Source: an uncultured Bacilli bacterium | GTDB lineage: Bacteria > Bacillota_I > Bacilli_A > RF39 > UBA660 | NCBI GenBank assembly: GCA_947593275.1 | Contig: CANQDN010000038.1 | Location: 1 to 10,764 of the forward strand | Direction: 5' to 3' | Length of the DNA: 10,764 bases | Part shown: positions 1-6,828 of the stretch, one piece after another | Numbering within the stretch: the stretch's first letter is position 1 | Layout: every line of letters starts with the position of its first letter | Notes under the pieces: generated by a model | Databases searched by the model: none | The model's input: the letters and a program-made list of their open reading frames with translations, nothing else | What the model was told of the DNA's origin: nothing | Translations under genes and position numbers: made by a program

Positions 1-33
1 ATCTCAACAGATCCATATGTAGTAAAAAATTAA
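1..33 (+). CDS. Possible C-terminal end of an upstream gene (partial)
   Basis: One forward frame is open from the window edge and reads ISTDPYVVKN before a TAA stop at 31-33. A hairpin and a clear + strand terminator follow, so some + strand gene must end near here. The other two forward frames also close within about 50 bases, so the frame choice is a guess. Ten residues are too few to recognise a family. Confidence 0.25.
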   Translation: MSTDPYVVKN

Positions 34-39
34 ACTAAC

Positions 40-79
40 TCTTGCCTATAGTGCTCTAACTTTTTATCTATGGGCAAGA
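40..79 (+). other. 12-bp hairpin in the upstream gene's 3' region
   Basis: TCTTGCCTATAG at 40-51 pairs with CTATGGGCAAGA at 68-79 (eleven Watson-Crick pairs and one G-U pair), with a 16-nt loop. It is the most GC-rich stretch of the leader region. It has no T-run after it, so it is not itself an intrinsic terminator. It may be a 3'-end stabilising or processing structure of the upstream transcript, or part of an attenuator with the next hairpin. The role is unknown. Confidence 0.6.
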
Positions 80-92
80 TTTGAAACTTCAT

Positions 93-117
93 GGAAGATA
101 ATTTTCTTCCTTTTTTT
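93..117 (+). terminator. Rho-independent terminator of upstream transcript
   Basis: Stem GGAAGA (93-98) pairs with TCTTCC (105-110) across a 6-nt loop and is followed directly by seven T (111-117). It separates the unseen upstream gene from the promoter of the SpoIIP-like gene. A small competing stem, CTTC (87-90) with GAAG (94-97), could in principle act against it, but that is weak. Confidence 0.85.
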
Positions 118-134
118 AATTGTTTAGTTTTTAA

Positions 135-168
135 TTCGACATTATTTTCTTTATTTGTTTTGTATAAT
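135..168 (+). promoter_or_regulatory. Promoter of the spoIIP-like unit
   Basis: A perfect TATAAT lies at 163-168, ending 16 nt before the chosen ATG at 185, so the leader would be only about 10 nt. No good -35 sits at the usual 17-bp distance. TTCGACA at 135-141 lies 21 bp upstream of the -10, and the same element at the same distance precedes the rpn-like gene. Its role as a recognition element is inference. Confidence 0.55.
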
Positions 169-184
169 TAGAATGGTGATGGAT

Positions 185-970
185 ATGAGGTTTAAAGGTA
201 AGAGAGTAATTAAAGTTCCTCGCTATAAAATAATTATCTTTGGTTTTATATGTTTAGGGGTAGGAGTTATTCTCCTTAATTTTGGAATATCCTGGATATT
301 AAGTCATGGAAGTAGTACTTTTTTAAATGTTTTGGCTGGTAATTCGTTTGGTAATACTATAGATCAATATAATATATATAATAATAAAAAGTTATATTTT
401 TATAAGAATAGTTTTGGAATATATACGGGTAATAAATCTAAGACAACATTTAAGAGTGTTACTAATCCTTTGGTATATATTTATAATAGTTATCAAAATG
501 CTCAATATAAAAATAATTATACTAATTTATATAATGTTCCACCGGTCGCCGCTCAGAGCAGTTTAATTTTGCAAGAATATTTAGAGGATAATGGGGTGTT
601 AAGTGTAGTTGAGTTAAATAAAATAGATAATGATGCTGCAGTATTTATAAAGAGAGCTAAAGATAGGTATAGTTCTTTAAAATATTTTATAGATATACAA
701 ATAGTTAATTTATCAAATGAAGAGACTACATGTGTAATAGATGATAAAAGGTATGCGAAACTGTTTTTTAAAGTGGGGAAAGAATATAGGAATCTGGAAT
801 ATATTTTAAGTAAAGAGATGGATAGTTGTCTTTTGGGAAATATTGAATATCAGGATGATACTTTTGTTATAATGGTTGGAGGAAGTTCAAATACAATTGA
901 TGAAGTAAATAGAACTTTAAAAGTTTTGGGATATGTTTTAAGTAATTATATAAAAGGAGAGTTAGGATGA
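185..970 (+). CDS. SpoIIP-fold membrane protein, probably catalytically inactive
   Basis: This 261-aa protein has a basic N-terminus, one membrane segment (about residues 15-36) and an extracytoplasmic domain. The pattern matches the SpoIIP family (stage II sporulation, peptidoglycan amidase/endopeptidase): LVYIYNSYQNAQY at 96-108, YNVPPVAAQSSLILQEYL at about 116-133, YFIDIQ at 167-172, YAKLFFKVG at 180-188 and VGGSSNTIDEVNRT at 221-234. The expected metal and catalytic residues are replaced. In the HTHxTE-like motif the His is Tyr103 and the Glu is Ala106. In the D-x-HRD motif the His is Gln172 and RD is Ile-Val. The Glu before GG is Met220. I infer a pseudoenzyme, perhaps a regulator, binding protein or scaffold in wall remodelling. 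The family consensus is from memory. Start 185 is chosen because GGTGA (175-179) is a fitting ribosome site and upstream in-frame starts lie in or before the predicted transcription start. Its stop overlaps the next ATG by 4 bp. Confidence 0.75.
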   Translation: MRFKGKRVIKVPRYKIIIFGFICLGVGVILLNFGISWILSHGSSTFLNVLAGNSFGNTIDQYNIYNNKKLYFYKNSFGIYTGNKSKTTFKSVTNPLVYIYNSYQNAQYKNNYTNLYNVPPVAAQSSLILQEYLEDNGVLSVVELNKIDNDAAVFIKRAKDRYSSLKYFIDIQIVNLSNEETTCVIDDKRYAKLFFKVGKEYRNLEYILSKEMDSCLLGNIEYQDDTFVIMVGGSSNTIDEVNRTLKVLGYVLSNYIKGELG

Positions 971-1293
971 AAAAAAGAAAAGCGAATATATTTTTTAGAA
1001 TATTATTTTTATTATTTTTTGTATATGTATCTTTAATTATTGCTTATCAAAGTGGTTATTATGAGACTAAGATGGCTAAAAAGGTAAGTATTACTAAAGA
1101 AGCGATGGAGAAATTTGAAGAAGATGTAAGAGATGGTGAGGTAGTTGATGTTAAAGATTATTTAGTGCATGATGATGTAGATTATCGGAATTCTGTTACT
1201 AAAGTGGGGAATAAAATATCGGGTTTTATTAGTGATATTATTACTAAAGGATTAGAAGGGATGGTTGATGGGTTAAAGGGCTTATTTTGGTAG
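967..1293 (+). CDS. Small single-pass membrane protein, unknown function
   Basis: This 108-aa protein has a KKRK basic start, one hydrophobic segment (about residues 9-27) and then a largely acidic extracytoplasmic part of about 80 residues. That part has a likely helical region (ITKEAMEKFEEDV, about 42-54) and an amphipathic C-terminal stretch ending GLKGLFW. It starts on the ATGA that ends the SpoIIP-like gene and has a strong AAAGGAGAG ribosome site at about 952-960, so the two are translationally coupled and probably work together at the membrane. I do not recognise the family. A partner or anchor of the SpoIIP-like protein is the simplest inference from context. Confidence 0.75.
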   Translation: MKKRKANIFFRILFLLFFVYVSLIIAYQSGYYETKMAKKVSITKEAMEKFEEDVRDGEVVDVKDYLVHDDVDYRNSVTKVGNKISGFISDIITKGLEGMVDGLKGLFW

Positions 1294-1339
1294 GAAGAAG
1301 ATTTATGTAAAAAATGATAGTTTTTTTTGAAATTTATAG

Positions 1340-1345
1340 TATAAT
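1340..1345 (+). promoter_or_regulatory. -10 box of the murG operon promoter
   Basis: A perfect TATAAT lies 20 nt before the murG ATG. No convincing -35 is found at 16-18 bp upstream; TTGAAA at 1327-1332 is only 7 bp away and cannot serve. The transcription start would fall near 1352, so the ribosome site would lie at the very 5' end of the mRNA. Confidence 0.5.
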
Positions 1346-1365
1346 TAGAGTAAGAGGTGAAGTTT

Positions 1366-2451
1366 ATGCGCATAGTTGTTAGTGCTGGTGGAACAGGTGG
1401 ACATATCTATCCAGCTTTAGCAGTCATAGATAAACTTAAGACCAAATATAAAGATTTAGATGTTCTTTATATTGGAACAAAAAATAGGATGGAAAGTGAA
1501 ATAATTCCTAAAAGGAATATACCTTTTATGGGGATTGAAATATATGGTTTTAGTAAAAATATTATAAAAGATTTTAAGAATGGTTATTTAATTTTAAAAG
1601 ATTATTATAAGTGTTTAAAGAAATTAGAAGAGTTTAAGCCAGATTTAGTGTTGGGTTTTGGGGGTTATGTTACTTATCCAGTTATAAAAGCAGCGAAGAA
1701 ATTACATATTAAAACTTTCTTACATGAACAAAATAGTGTGGTTGGTAAAACGAATAAAGCTTTAGCGAAGAATATTGATTTAGTGGCGGTTTCTTTTTTA
1801 TCAACAATAAAGAAGTTTAGTAAAGCTAAAAAAGTTATTTATTCGGGTAATCCTTGTAGTGAGGCAGCACTAAAAGCTAAAGTAGTAAAGAAAAAAGATG
1901 TAGGTTTAGATGATAAAAAAAGATTAGTTATTGTTGTTGCGGGTAGTCTGGGAAGTAGTACTATTAATACTAAAATGAAAGATTTTTTAAAGATTAGTAG
2001 AAGAGGAGATTATCAAGTTTTATATATTACGGGGAAGAGTCATTATGAAGAATTTATTAAAAATGAGAAGTTTCCATCTAATGTCAAAGTAGTAGATTAT
2101 ATGGATAATCTAGCAGGTCTTATGAAGAGTGCGGATTTAATAGTGACAAGAGCGGGAGCTAGTACGATGAGTGAAGTTTTAGCTTTAAGTTTACCTGCGA
2201 TATTTATTCCTAGTCCTTATGTTGCGGGTAATCATCAGTATTATAATGCTTTAGAGATCGTAAATAATAATGCAGGACTTATGTTGGAAGAAAAAAATCT
2301 TAATGGGAAGAATTTATTTGAAATGGTAAGTGGTTTATTAGAAAATAAACAGAAATATGAAATAATTAAGATGAATTTAAAGAATATGGGGATTACAGAT
2401 AGTGGGGAAGTCATATTAAAAGAAATAGGTGAGCTAATTGATGAATGTTAA
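1366..2451 (+). CDS. murG: UDP-GlcNAc:undecaprenyl-PP-MurNAc-pentapeptide transferase MurG
   Basis: MurG adds GlcNAc from UDP-GlcNAc to lipid I, making lipid II at the inner face of the membrane. The protein is 361 aa, a normal family length, with a two-lobed GT-B fold. Visible signatures are GGTGGHIYPALAV (8-20), the GFGGYVTYP membrane-lobe loop (97-105), HEQNSVVGKTNKA (120-132), a GSLGSSTIN loop (193-201, in place of the more usual GGSQGA), and TRAGASTMSEVLALSLPAIFIP (261-282) followed by NHQYYNA for the UDP-GlcNAc site. An in-frame GTG at 1357 lies inside the ribosome site AAGAGGTG (1352-1359), so the ATG at 1366 is preferred. It is the first gene of a packed operon and overlaps murB by 11 bp. 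Confidence 0.97.
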   Translation: MRIVVSAGGTGGHIYPALAVIDKLKTKYKDLDVLYIGTKNRMESEIIPKRNIPFMGIEIYGFSKNIIKDFKNGYLILKDYYKCLKKLEEFKPDLVLGFGGYVTYPVIKAAKKLHIKTFLHEQNSVVGKTNKALAKNIDLVAVSFLSTIKKFSKAKKVIYSGNPCSEAALKAKVVKKKDVGLDDKKRLVIVVAGSLGSSTINTKMKDFLKISRRGDYQVLYITGKSHYEEFIKNEKFPSNVKVVDYMDNLAGLMKSADLIVTRAGASTMSEVLALSLPAIFIPSPYVAGNHQYYNALEIVNNNAGLMLEEKNLNGKNLFEMVSGLLENKQKYEIIKMNLKNMGITDSGEVILKEIGELIDEC

Positions 2452-3310
2452 ACTGGAAGAAAATGTTTCTTTAAAAGATTATAATACTTATAAAATAGAA
2501 GCGAAATGTCGGTATTTTGCTCATGTTTTAAATATAGATGGTTTAAAAGAAATAATTAAGTATGCAAAAGACTTAAATGTACCATATTTTGTTATTGGAT
2601 GTGGTTCTAATATTGTTATTGATGAGTATTTTTCGGGGATTGTAATTAAACTTGAAGATATGAGGAATATTAAAATAGATGGTAGTCTCGTTACTATAGA
2701 AGCGGGCGCTAAGATGGGTAAACTTGCAACATCTACAGTTAATCATAATTTAACAGGTTTAGAGTGGGCAATAAATATTCCGGGAACTGTTGGAGGAAGT
2801 ATTGTTGGTAATGCCGGAGCGTACAATAGTGAAATAAGAGATAATTTGGTCAATATAAAAGTATTAACTCCGGATTTAGAGATTAAAACTTTAAATAAAG
2901 ATGATATTAAATGGGATTATCGCAGTACAAGTTTAAAGGGAACTCGGGATATTGTAATTGAAGCAACTTTTAAGTTAGCTAAAGGGAATAAAGAAGAATC
3001 ATTAGAATTAATTAAAGATCGATGTGATAGAAGAATGGCTACGCAACCTTTAGATATGCCTAGTGCGGGGTCGGTTTTTCGAAATCCTTTAAATGATCAT
3101 GCGGGAAGATTAATTGAACAAGCAAATTTAAAAGGAAAGAGAATTGGGGATGCGGAAGTTTCTTTAAAACATGCGAATTTTATTGTAAATACCGGAAATG
3201 CTACTAGTAAAGATATTAAAAATTTGATAAAATTAGTACATGATGAGGTTAAATCAAAGTTTGGTGTTGATTTGATACTCGAGCAAGAAATAATTGATTG
3301 GAAGAATTAA
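2441..3310 (+). CDS. murB: UDP-N-acetylenolpyruvoylglucosamine reductase MurB
   Basis: MurB is a cytosolic FAD enzyme that reduces UDP-GlcNAc-enolpyruvate with NADPH to UDP-MurNAc, the second committed step of peptidoglycan precursor synthesis. The protein is 289 aa. FAD-binding motifs are visible at GCGSN (53-57) and INIPGTVGGSIVGNAGAY (111-128). The YR pair is Tyr160-Arg161, the proton-donor serine loop is PSAGSVFRNP (Ser211), and the C-terminal glutamate is in LEQEI (Glu283 by position). The length and the short loop fit the type II MurB common in Gram-positives. ATG 2441 is preferred over TTG 2438 because AGGTGA (2427-2432) gives normal spacing. It overlaps the end of murG and ends one base before ftsQ. 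Confidence 0.96.
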   Translation: MNVKLEENVSLKDYNTYKIEAKCRYFAHVLNIDGLKEIIKYAKDLNVPYFVIGCGSNIVIDEYFSGIVIKLEDMRNIKIDGSLVTIEAGAKMGKLATSTVNHNLTGLEWAINIPGTVGGSIVGNAGAYNSEIRDNLVNIKVLTPDLEIKTLNKDDIKWDYRSTSLKGTRDIVIEATFKLAKGNKEESLELIKDRCDRRMATQPLDMPSAGSVFRNPLNDHAGRLIEQANLKGKRIGDAEVSLKHANFIVNTGNATSKDIKNLIKLVHDEVKSKFGVDLILEQEIIDWKN

Positions 3311-3311
3311 A

Positions 3312-4067
3312 GTGGAAAAAAGGGTAAAGAAAGTTAAAAGATTAAATATAAAAGCTTTAATTATATTACTATTAATTATTTATTTAATAGTAATGTTTTT
3401 ATATACCCTTTTTAATATGCCTATTAGAAATATTTATATTAATAATACAAAGTTATTAAAAGATAATGATATAATACTAGTGGCGGGTTTAAAGAAATAT
3501 CCTGCGTGGATTACTCTTAGTAAGACAAAAATGGAAAATAAGATTAAGACTTTAGAGTTAGTTTCAGATGTTAAAGTTAGTAAGACTTTAACAGGTAAAG
3601 TTATTATTAATATAGAGGAAGCTATACCACTTTTTTATAATCGAAATAATGATAAAGTAGTGCTTAGTAATAAGTTAGAAGTAGAACCTAATAAGTTATA
3701 TTTAGGGATTCCTTCGTTAGTTAATTATGTACCTAAAGAGTTATTAGATGAGTTTAAAGAAGCTTTTAGTTTAGTTAATAAAGATATAATAGGAATGATT
3801 AATGAAATAGTATATGATCCGGATATAAAAGATGAAGTAGTAATTGATGATGCGCGTTTTTTACTTAAAATGAATGATGGAAATAAAGTGTATGTAAATG
3901 TTCTTAATATGAAAAGACTTAATAATTATATTGAGATATATGCATCTATTAAAGCAACTTTGAGTGATAAGACAGGAACTCTTTATTTGGATAGTTATTT
4001 GAGTGATAATAATCTTTTTACACCGGATGAAGAGGTTAGTGTGGGGGATAAAGATGGAGAAAATTAA
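3312..4067 (+). CDS. ftsQ: Cell-division protein FtsQ/DivIB
   Basis: FtsQ/DivIB is the bitopic divisome subunit that links early and late division proteins with FtsL/DivIC and FtsB. The 251-aa protein has a Lys/Arg-rich cytoplasmic tail (1-13), one membrane helix (about 14-34), then a POTRA-like domain starting MPIRNIYINNTKLLKDNDI (36-54) and running through VSDVKVSKTLTGKVIINIEE (to about 103), followed by the beta domain. It has an acidic C-terminal tail. GTG 3312 is chosen as the start: GGAAG (3300-3304) sits 7 nt upstream and the murB stop is immediately before, whereas the in-frame TTG at 3294 has no good site. The murG-murB-ftsQ order is typical of Gram-positive dcw clusters. ftsA, ftsZ and the other mur genes are not in the window. 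Confidence 0.88.
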   Translation: MEKRVKKVKRLNIKALIILLLIIYLIVMFLYTLFNMPIRNIYINNTKLLKDNDIILVAGLKKYPAWITLSKTKMENKIKTLELVSDVKVSKTLTGKVIINIEEAIPLFYNRNNDKVVLSNKLEVEPNKLYLGIPSLVNYVPKELLDEFKEAFSLVNKDIIGMINEIVYDPDIKDEVVIDDARFLLKMNDGNKVYVNVLNMKRLNNYIEIYASIKATLSDKTGTLYLDSYLSDNNLFTPDEEVSVGDKDGEN

Positions 4068-4662
4068 TTATCATAATAAATTATTAGAATTAGTTAAAGA
4101 TTTTAAGGATAAGCCGACTTTGTTATTGCATAGTTGTTGTGGACCTTGTTCAACGCAGGTAATTCTTTTTTTAAAAGATTATTTTAATATTATTATTTAT
4201 TATTATAATCCTAATATTGAACCTGAGGAAGAGTATTTAAAGAGAAAAGAAGAACAAATAAAGTTTATTAATTTATATAATAAAGAAAATGATGGGAATA
4301 TTTTGTTTTATGATAGTCCTTATGAGAATCATAAATATCGAGAGTTTGTTAAGGGATTAGAAAATGAAAAAGAAGGGGGAGCAAGATGCAGTAAGTGTTT
4401 TTATTTAAGACTTAAAAAGACAGCAGAGGAAGCAAAAGAAAGAGGGTTAGCTTATTTTGGGACAACTCTTACAGTTAGTCCTCATAAAAATAGTGCAGTA
4501 ATAAATTTAATTGGTGAAAAAATTGCCGAAGAAGTAGGAATTAACTTTATTTATGGGGATTTTAAGAAAAATGATGGGTATAAAAAGAGTATAGAGTTAA
4601 GTCGGAAGTATCAGTTATATCGCCAAAATTACTGTGGTTGTTTGTTGGGAGGTATTAAATAA
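4054..4662 (+). CDS. queH: Epoxyqueuosine reductase QueH
   Basis: QueH (formerly DUF208) does the last step of queuosine synthesis, reducing the epoxide of epoxyqueuosine in the wobble position of GUN-anticodon tRNAs. It is the non-orthologous replacement of the cobalamin enzyme QueG. The 202-aa protein has the family cysteine signature: HSCCGPCS (26-33), CSKC (112-115) and YRQNYCGC (189-196), which ligate an Fe-S cluster and a neighbouring metal in the known structure. The ATG at 4054 follows GGGGG (4043-4047) at 6 nt and lies inside the end of ftsQ (14-bp overlap), so translation is coupled. It shares one base with the next gene (TAATG). Confidence 0.95.
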   Translation: MEKINYHNKLLELVKDFKDKPTLLLHSCCGPCSTQVILFLKDYFNIIIYYYNPNIEPEEEYLKRKEEQIKFINLYNKENDGNILFYDSPYENHKYREFVKGLENEKEGGARCSKCFYLRLKKTAEEAKERGLAYFGTTLTVSPHKNSAVINLIGEKIAEEVGINFIYGDFKKNDGYKKSIELSRKYQLYRQNYCGCLLGGIK

Positions 4663-5141
4663 TGTTAGAAAAGTATATAATATTTTTAACGTTTATTCCT
4701 TGGATATTTATGTTTATTATAAGTATTATTAAAAATTTAAATAATGATAATTACTTAAAGTTTAGTTTTAAATATTTAAGAAAGAATATTTTTAAAATAT
4801 TTAGATTAGATATGTTATTTTTAATAGTTGTTTATTTTTATTTTTCAAATTTTGATATGGAATTTGTCGATAAATATCTTTTTGTGGTTATGAATATATA
4901 TCTTTTTGTAAATAGTTTTTATGATCAAAAGTTGGATATTAAGAAAGATTTTTTTAAGAATAATTTATTTAATTTAGTTTTATTATTTTTAGTTATGGTA
5001 GGACCTTTTTTGGTTTATTTTAAGACTAAAGATTTAAATTTAGTTTATAAGATTATGCTTTTATATTTGTATTTAGAGTATGGAATAATAATGGGGGTTA
5101 GTTATTTAAATAAGTTATTTAAAAAGGTTTTGAAAAAATGA
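4662..5141 (+). CDS. Multi-pass integral membrane protein, unknown function
   Basis: This 159-aa protein is extremely rich in Phe, Leu, Ile, Tyr and Lys and has about five predicted membrane segments (roughly residues 5-23, 47-64, 71-88, 103-120 and 126-148), with Lys/Asn/Asp-rich loops and a KKVLKK end. It shows no charged catalytic motif inside the membrane and no family I recognise. GGGAGG at 4647-4652 is a good ribosome site. The start overlaps the queH stop by one base and the end overlaps the GNAT gene by 4 bp (ATGA), so it is a true member of the murG operon. It may be lineage-specific. Confidence 0.8.
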   Translation: MLEKYIIFLTFIPWIFMFIISIIKNLNNDNYLKFSFKYLRKNIFKIFRLDMLFLIVVYFYFSNFDMEFVDKYLFVVMNIYLFVNSFYDQKLDIKKDFFKNNLFNLVLLFLVMVGPFLVYFKTKDLNLVYKIMLLYLYLEYGIIMGVSYLNKLFKKVLKK

Positions 5142-5578
5142 AGATAGATGTTGCAATAAGGGAAGATATGCCTAAAGTTATGGAGTTAGTAATAAATGTT
5201 TTTTTGAAGCAGGATATTCCGGGAGAGCTTAATTATATTCCAGAAGAAAAAAGGCCTAAATGGTGGGTTATAAAAAGGAAGCAAGATATAATTGGGGCTT
5301 TAGCGCTTTTTATAGAAGATGGGAAATATCATTTGGGAAGATTAGTTATAAAGGAAGAAGAAAGAGGGAAGAATTTAGCGACAAAATTAGTTAAAGAGGC
5401 ATTAGATCAAATTTTTTTAAATGATATAGATATAATTTATATGGATGCAAGAGATATTACGGTTAAGATTATGCTTAAGTTAGGGGCTAAAATAGTGGGA
5501 GATCCTCGACCTTTTTATAAAGGATTAATAACGCCAATGGTAATAAAAAAAGAAGATTATTTATCTTCAAACATTTAA
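5138..5578 (+). CDS. GNAT-family N-acetyltransferase
   Basis: This 146-aa protein has the GNAT layout: an N-terminal helix pair (about 10-23), a strand with AALALF-like core (IIGALALFIE, 51-60), and the acyl-CoA binding motif A at LGRLVIKEEERGKNLATKLVKEAL (about 66-89 by position). The pyrophosphate loop reads RGKNLA (76-81); the usual R-G-x-G-x-G/A has Asn in place of the second Gly. Strand 5 and the end helix follow (IIYMDARDITVKIMLKLGAKIVG). The substrate is unknown. It is the last gene of the murG operon. Its final 12 bp overlap the end of the opposite-strand ATPase gene, and the ATPase terminator hairpin lies within its coding sequence. Confidence 0.85.
   Translation: MKIDVAIREDMPKVMELVINVFLKQDIPGELNYIPEEKRPKWWVIKRKQDIIGALALFIEDGKYHLGRLVIKEEERGKNLATKLVKEALDQIFLNDIDIIYMDARDITVKIMLKLGAKIVGDPRPFYKGLITPMVIKKEDYLSSNI
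5545..5568 (-). terminator. Minus-strand terminator of the secretion-ATPase gene, inside the GNAT coding end
   Basis: GAAGAT (5552-5557) pairs with ATCTTC (5563-5568) around a 5-nt loop. On the minus strand the hairpin is followed by seven U, from the A-run at 5545-5551. It begins at the ATPase stop codon (5567-5569), so this intrinsic terminator is written in the last codons of the convergent GNAT gene. No matching + strand T-run is seen, so the murG operon lacks an obvious terminator of its own here. Confidence 0.75.
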
Positions 5579-6772
5579 TTCATCGTTACTTTCAATATCA
5601 ACAGTTTTTAAGATTTCTTCCATAGTTGTAAGACCAATTACAACTTTTTCTAAGCCATCGGTAAAAAGAGTAGTAACATTATCTTTAGATTTATAAACTA
5701 ATTCTTTTAAAGCTTTACGATTAACATTAGTAGTTATGGCATCTTTGATATCTTCATTAAGAGTAAGGATTTCATGGATAGCTAGACGACCTAAAAAGCC
5801 ATGATTACAATATTTACAACCTTTAGCTTGATATATTTCATTTACATCTATACCTAGATGTTTTTTGATTAGTTTTTTTTCATAGGCAGTAGTAGGACGA
5901 GCTTCGCGACATCTTGGGCATAATTTTTTAACGAGTTTTTGAGAGATGATTCCGGTTAGAGCACTACCTAATAAGTATCTTTCAACTTCCATATCTAAGA
6001 GTCTTTCAATGGTGGTAAGAGAGTTATTGGTGTGGATTGTTGATAAAACTAGATGACCAGTGATACTCGCTCTAACGGCAATACGAGCAGTTTCATCATC
6101 TCTTATTTCACCAACCATGATTATATCGGGGTCTTGACGGAGAATGCTTCTTAAAGTGTGAGAGAAGGTAAGACCAATATCACTTAATACTTGAACTTGG
6201 TTAATATTATCAATACGCATTTCAACAGGATCTTCGACAGTTATGATATTGCGCTCTTTGGTGTTTAGTTTTTGGAGTAAAGCATAAACAGTAGTTGATT
6301 TACCTGTACCAGTGGCACCCGTTACTAAAATTAGGCCATTTGGTTTTTTGATCATTTCTTCAATTTTTTGGAGATTAGACTCGGAGAAACCTAAATTTTC
6401 TAAACCATTTAAACTCATACGATAATCAAGGATTCTAATAACTATTTTTTCACCATCTAAAACGGGAAGAGAAGATACTCTTAGGTCTAAATCTAAGTCT
6501 TTTATTTTATTTTTTATGGCTCCATCTTGAGGAAGTCTTGTTTCAGTGATATTCATACCACTGATGATTTTAATACGGGTTGTAACATTCTTTTTTAAAA
6601 TATTAGGGATTTCGGTATAATCATGAAGTTCACCATCAATACGAATGCGAACCATTAAATTAGTTGGAGTAGGATCAAAATGAATATCAGAAGCGCCAAT
6701 TTCAACAGATTCGACAATTATATCATTTACTATTTCGACAATAGAGTTCTTTTCAAAATCAAATTTACGCAT
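5567..6772 (-). CDS. GspE/PilB/ComGA-type secretion ATPase
   Basis: This is a hexameric cytosolic ATPase of the type II secretion/type IV pilus/competence superfamily, related to VirB11, which powers pseudopilus or pilus assembly. The 401-aa protein has the N2 domain at once (ASDIHFDPTPTNLMVRIRIDG, 27-47) and lacks the extra MshEN N-domain, as in ComGA-like members. The catalytic domain has Walker A GATGTGKST (152-160), Asp box ITVEDPVE (177-184), Walker B DPDIIMVGEIRD (214-225), His box STIHTN (244-249) and a four-cysteine zinc motif, C285/C288 and C319/C322. AAGAGG (6781-6786) lies 8 nt from the ATG. No gspF/comGB, pilin or prepilin peptidase gene is nearby. It is divergent from the PrgI/VirB4 operon, so a VirB11-like role with that machine is possible but unproven. 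Ordinary competence or pilus duty with partners elsewhere is the main alternative. Confidence 0.93.
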   Translation of the reverse strand: MRKFDFEKNSIVEIVNDIIVESVEIGASDIHFDPTPTNLMVRIRIDGELHDYTEIPNILKKNVTTRIKIISGMNITETRLPQDGAIKNKIKDLDLDLRVSSLPVLDGEKIVIRILDYRMSLNGLENLGFSESNLQKIEEMIKKPNGLILVTGATGTGKSTTVYALLQKLNTKERNIITVEDPVEMRIDNINQVQVLSDIGLTFSHTLRSILRQDPDIIMVGEIRDDETARIAVRASITGHLVLSTIHTNNSLTTIERLLDMEVERYLLGSALTGIISQKLVKKLCPRCREARPTTAYEKKLIKKHLGIDVNEIYQAKGCKYCNHGFLGRLAIHEILTLNEDIKDAITTNVNRKALKELVYKSKDNVTTLFTDGLEKVVIGLTTMEEILKTVDIESNDELNV

Positions 6773-6796
6773 AATATCAACCTCTTATTTTATTTA

Positions 6797-6825
6797 ATTA
6801 TACACTAAAGAAAAAAAGAAAACAA
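6797..6825 (-). promoter_or_regulatory. Promoter of the secretion-ATPase gene
   Basis: On the minus strand a perfect TATAAT (complement of 6797-6802) is preceded by TTGTTT (complement of 6820-6825) at exactly 17 bp. This is the best-formed two-box promoter in the window. The -10 ends 24 nt before the ATG, giving a leader of about 17 nt. Confidence 0.65.
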
Positions 6826-6828
6826 GAT

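Noticed and set aside
155..184. Upstream in-frame starts (TTG 155, ATG 173, GTG 176, ATG 179) for the SpoIIP-like gene
   Set aside because: They lie in or before the predicted transcription start at about 175, and GGTGA fits ATG 185 best.
536..560. GC-rich patch in the SpoIIP-like gene as an insertion
   Set aside because: It stands out in base content, but it encodes the family-consistent YNVPPVAAQSS segment in frame, so it is ordinary coding sequence.
1309..1328. A6/T8 inverted repeat before murG as a terminator
   Set aside because: The stem would be A-U pairs only, too weak to call in such AT-rich DNA.
1182..1373. Minus-strand open frame of 63 codons
   Set aside because: It lies over the 3' end of the 108-aa gene and the murG start, has no ribosome site and is Ser/Asn/Phe-rich shadow coding.
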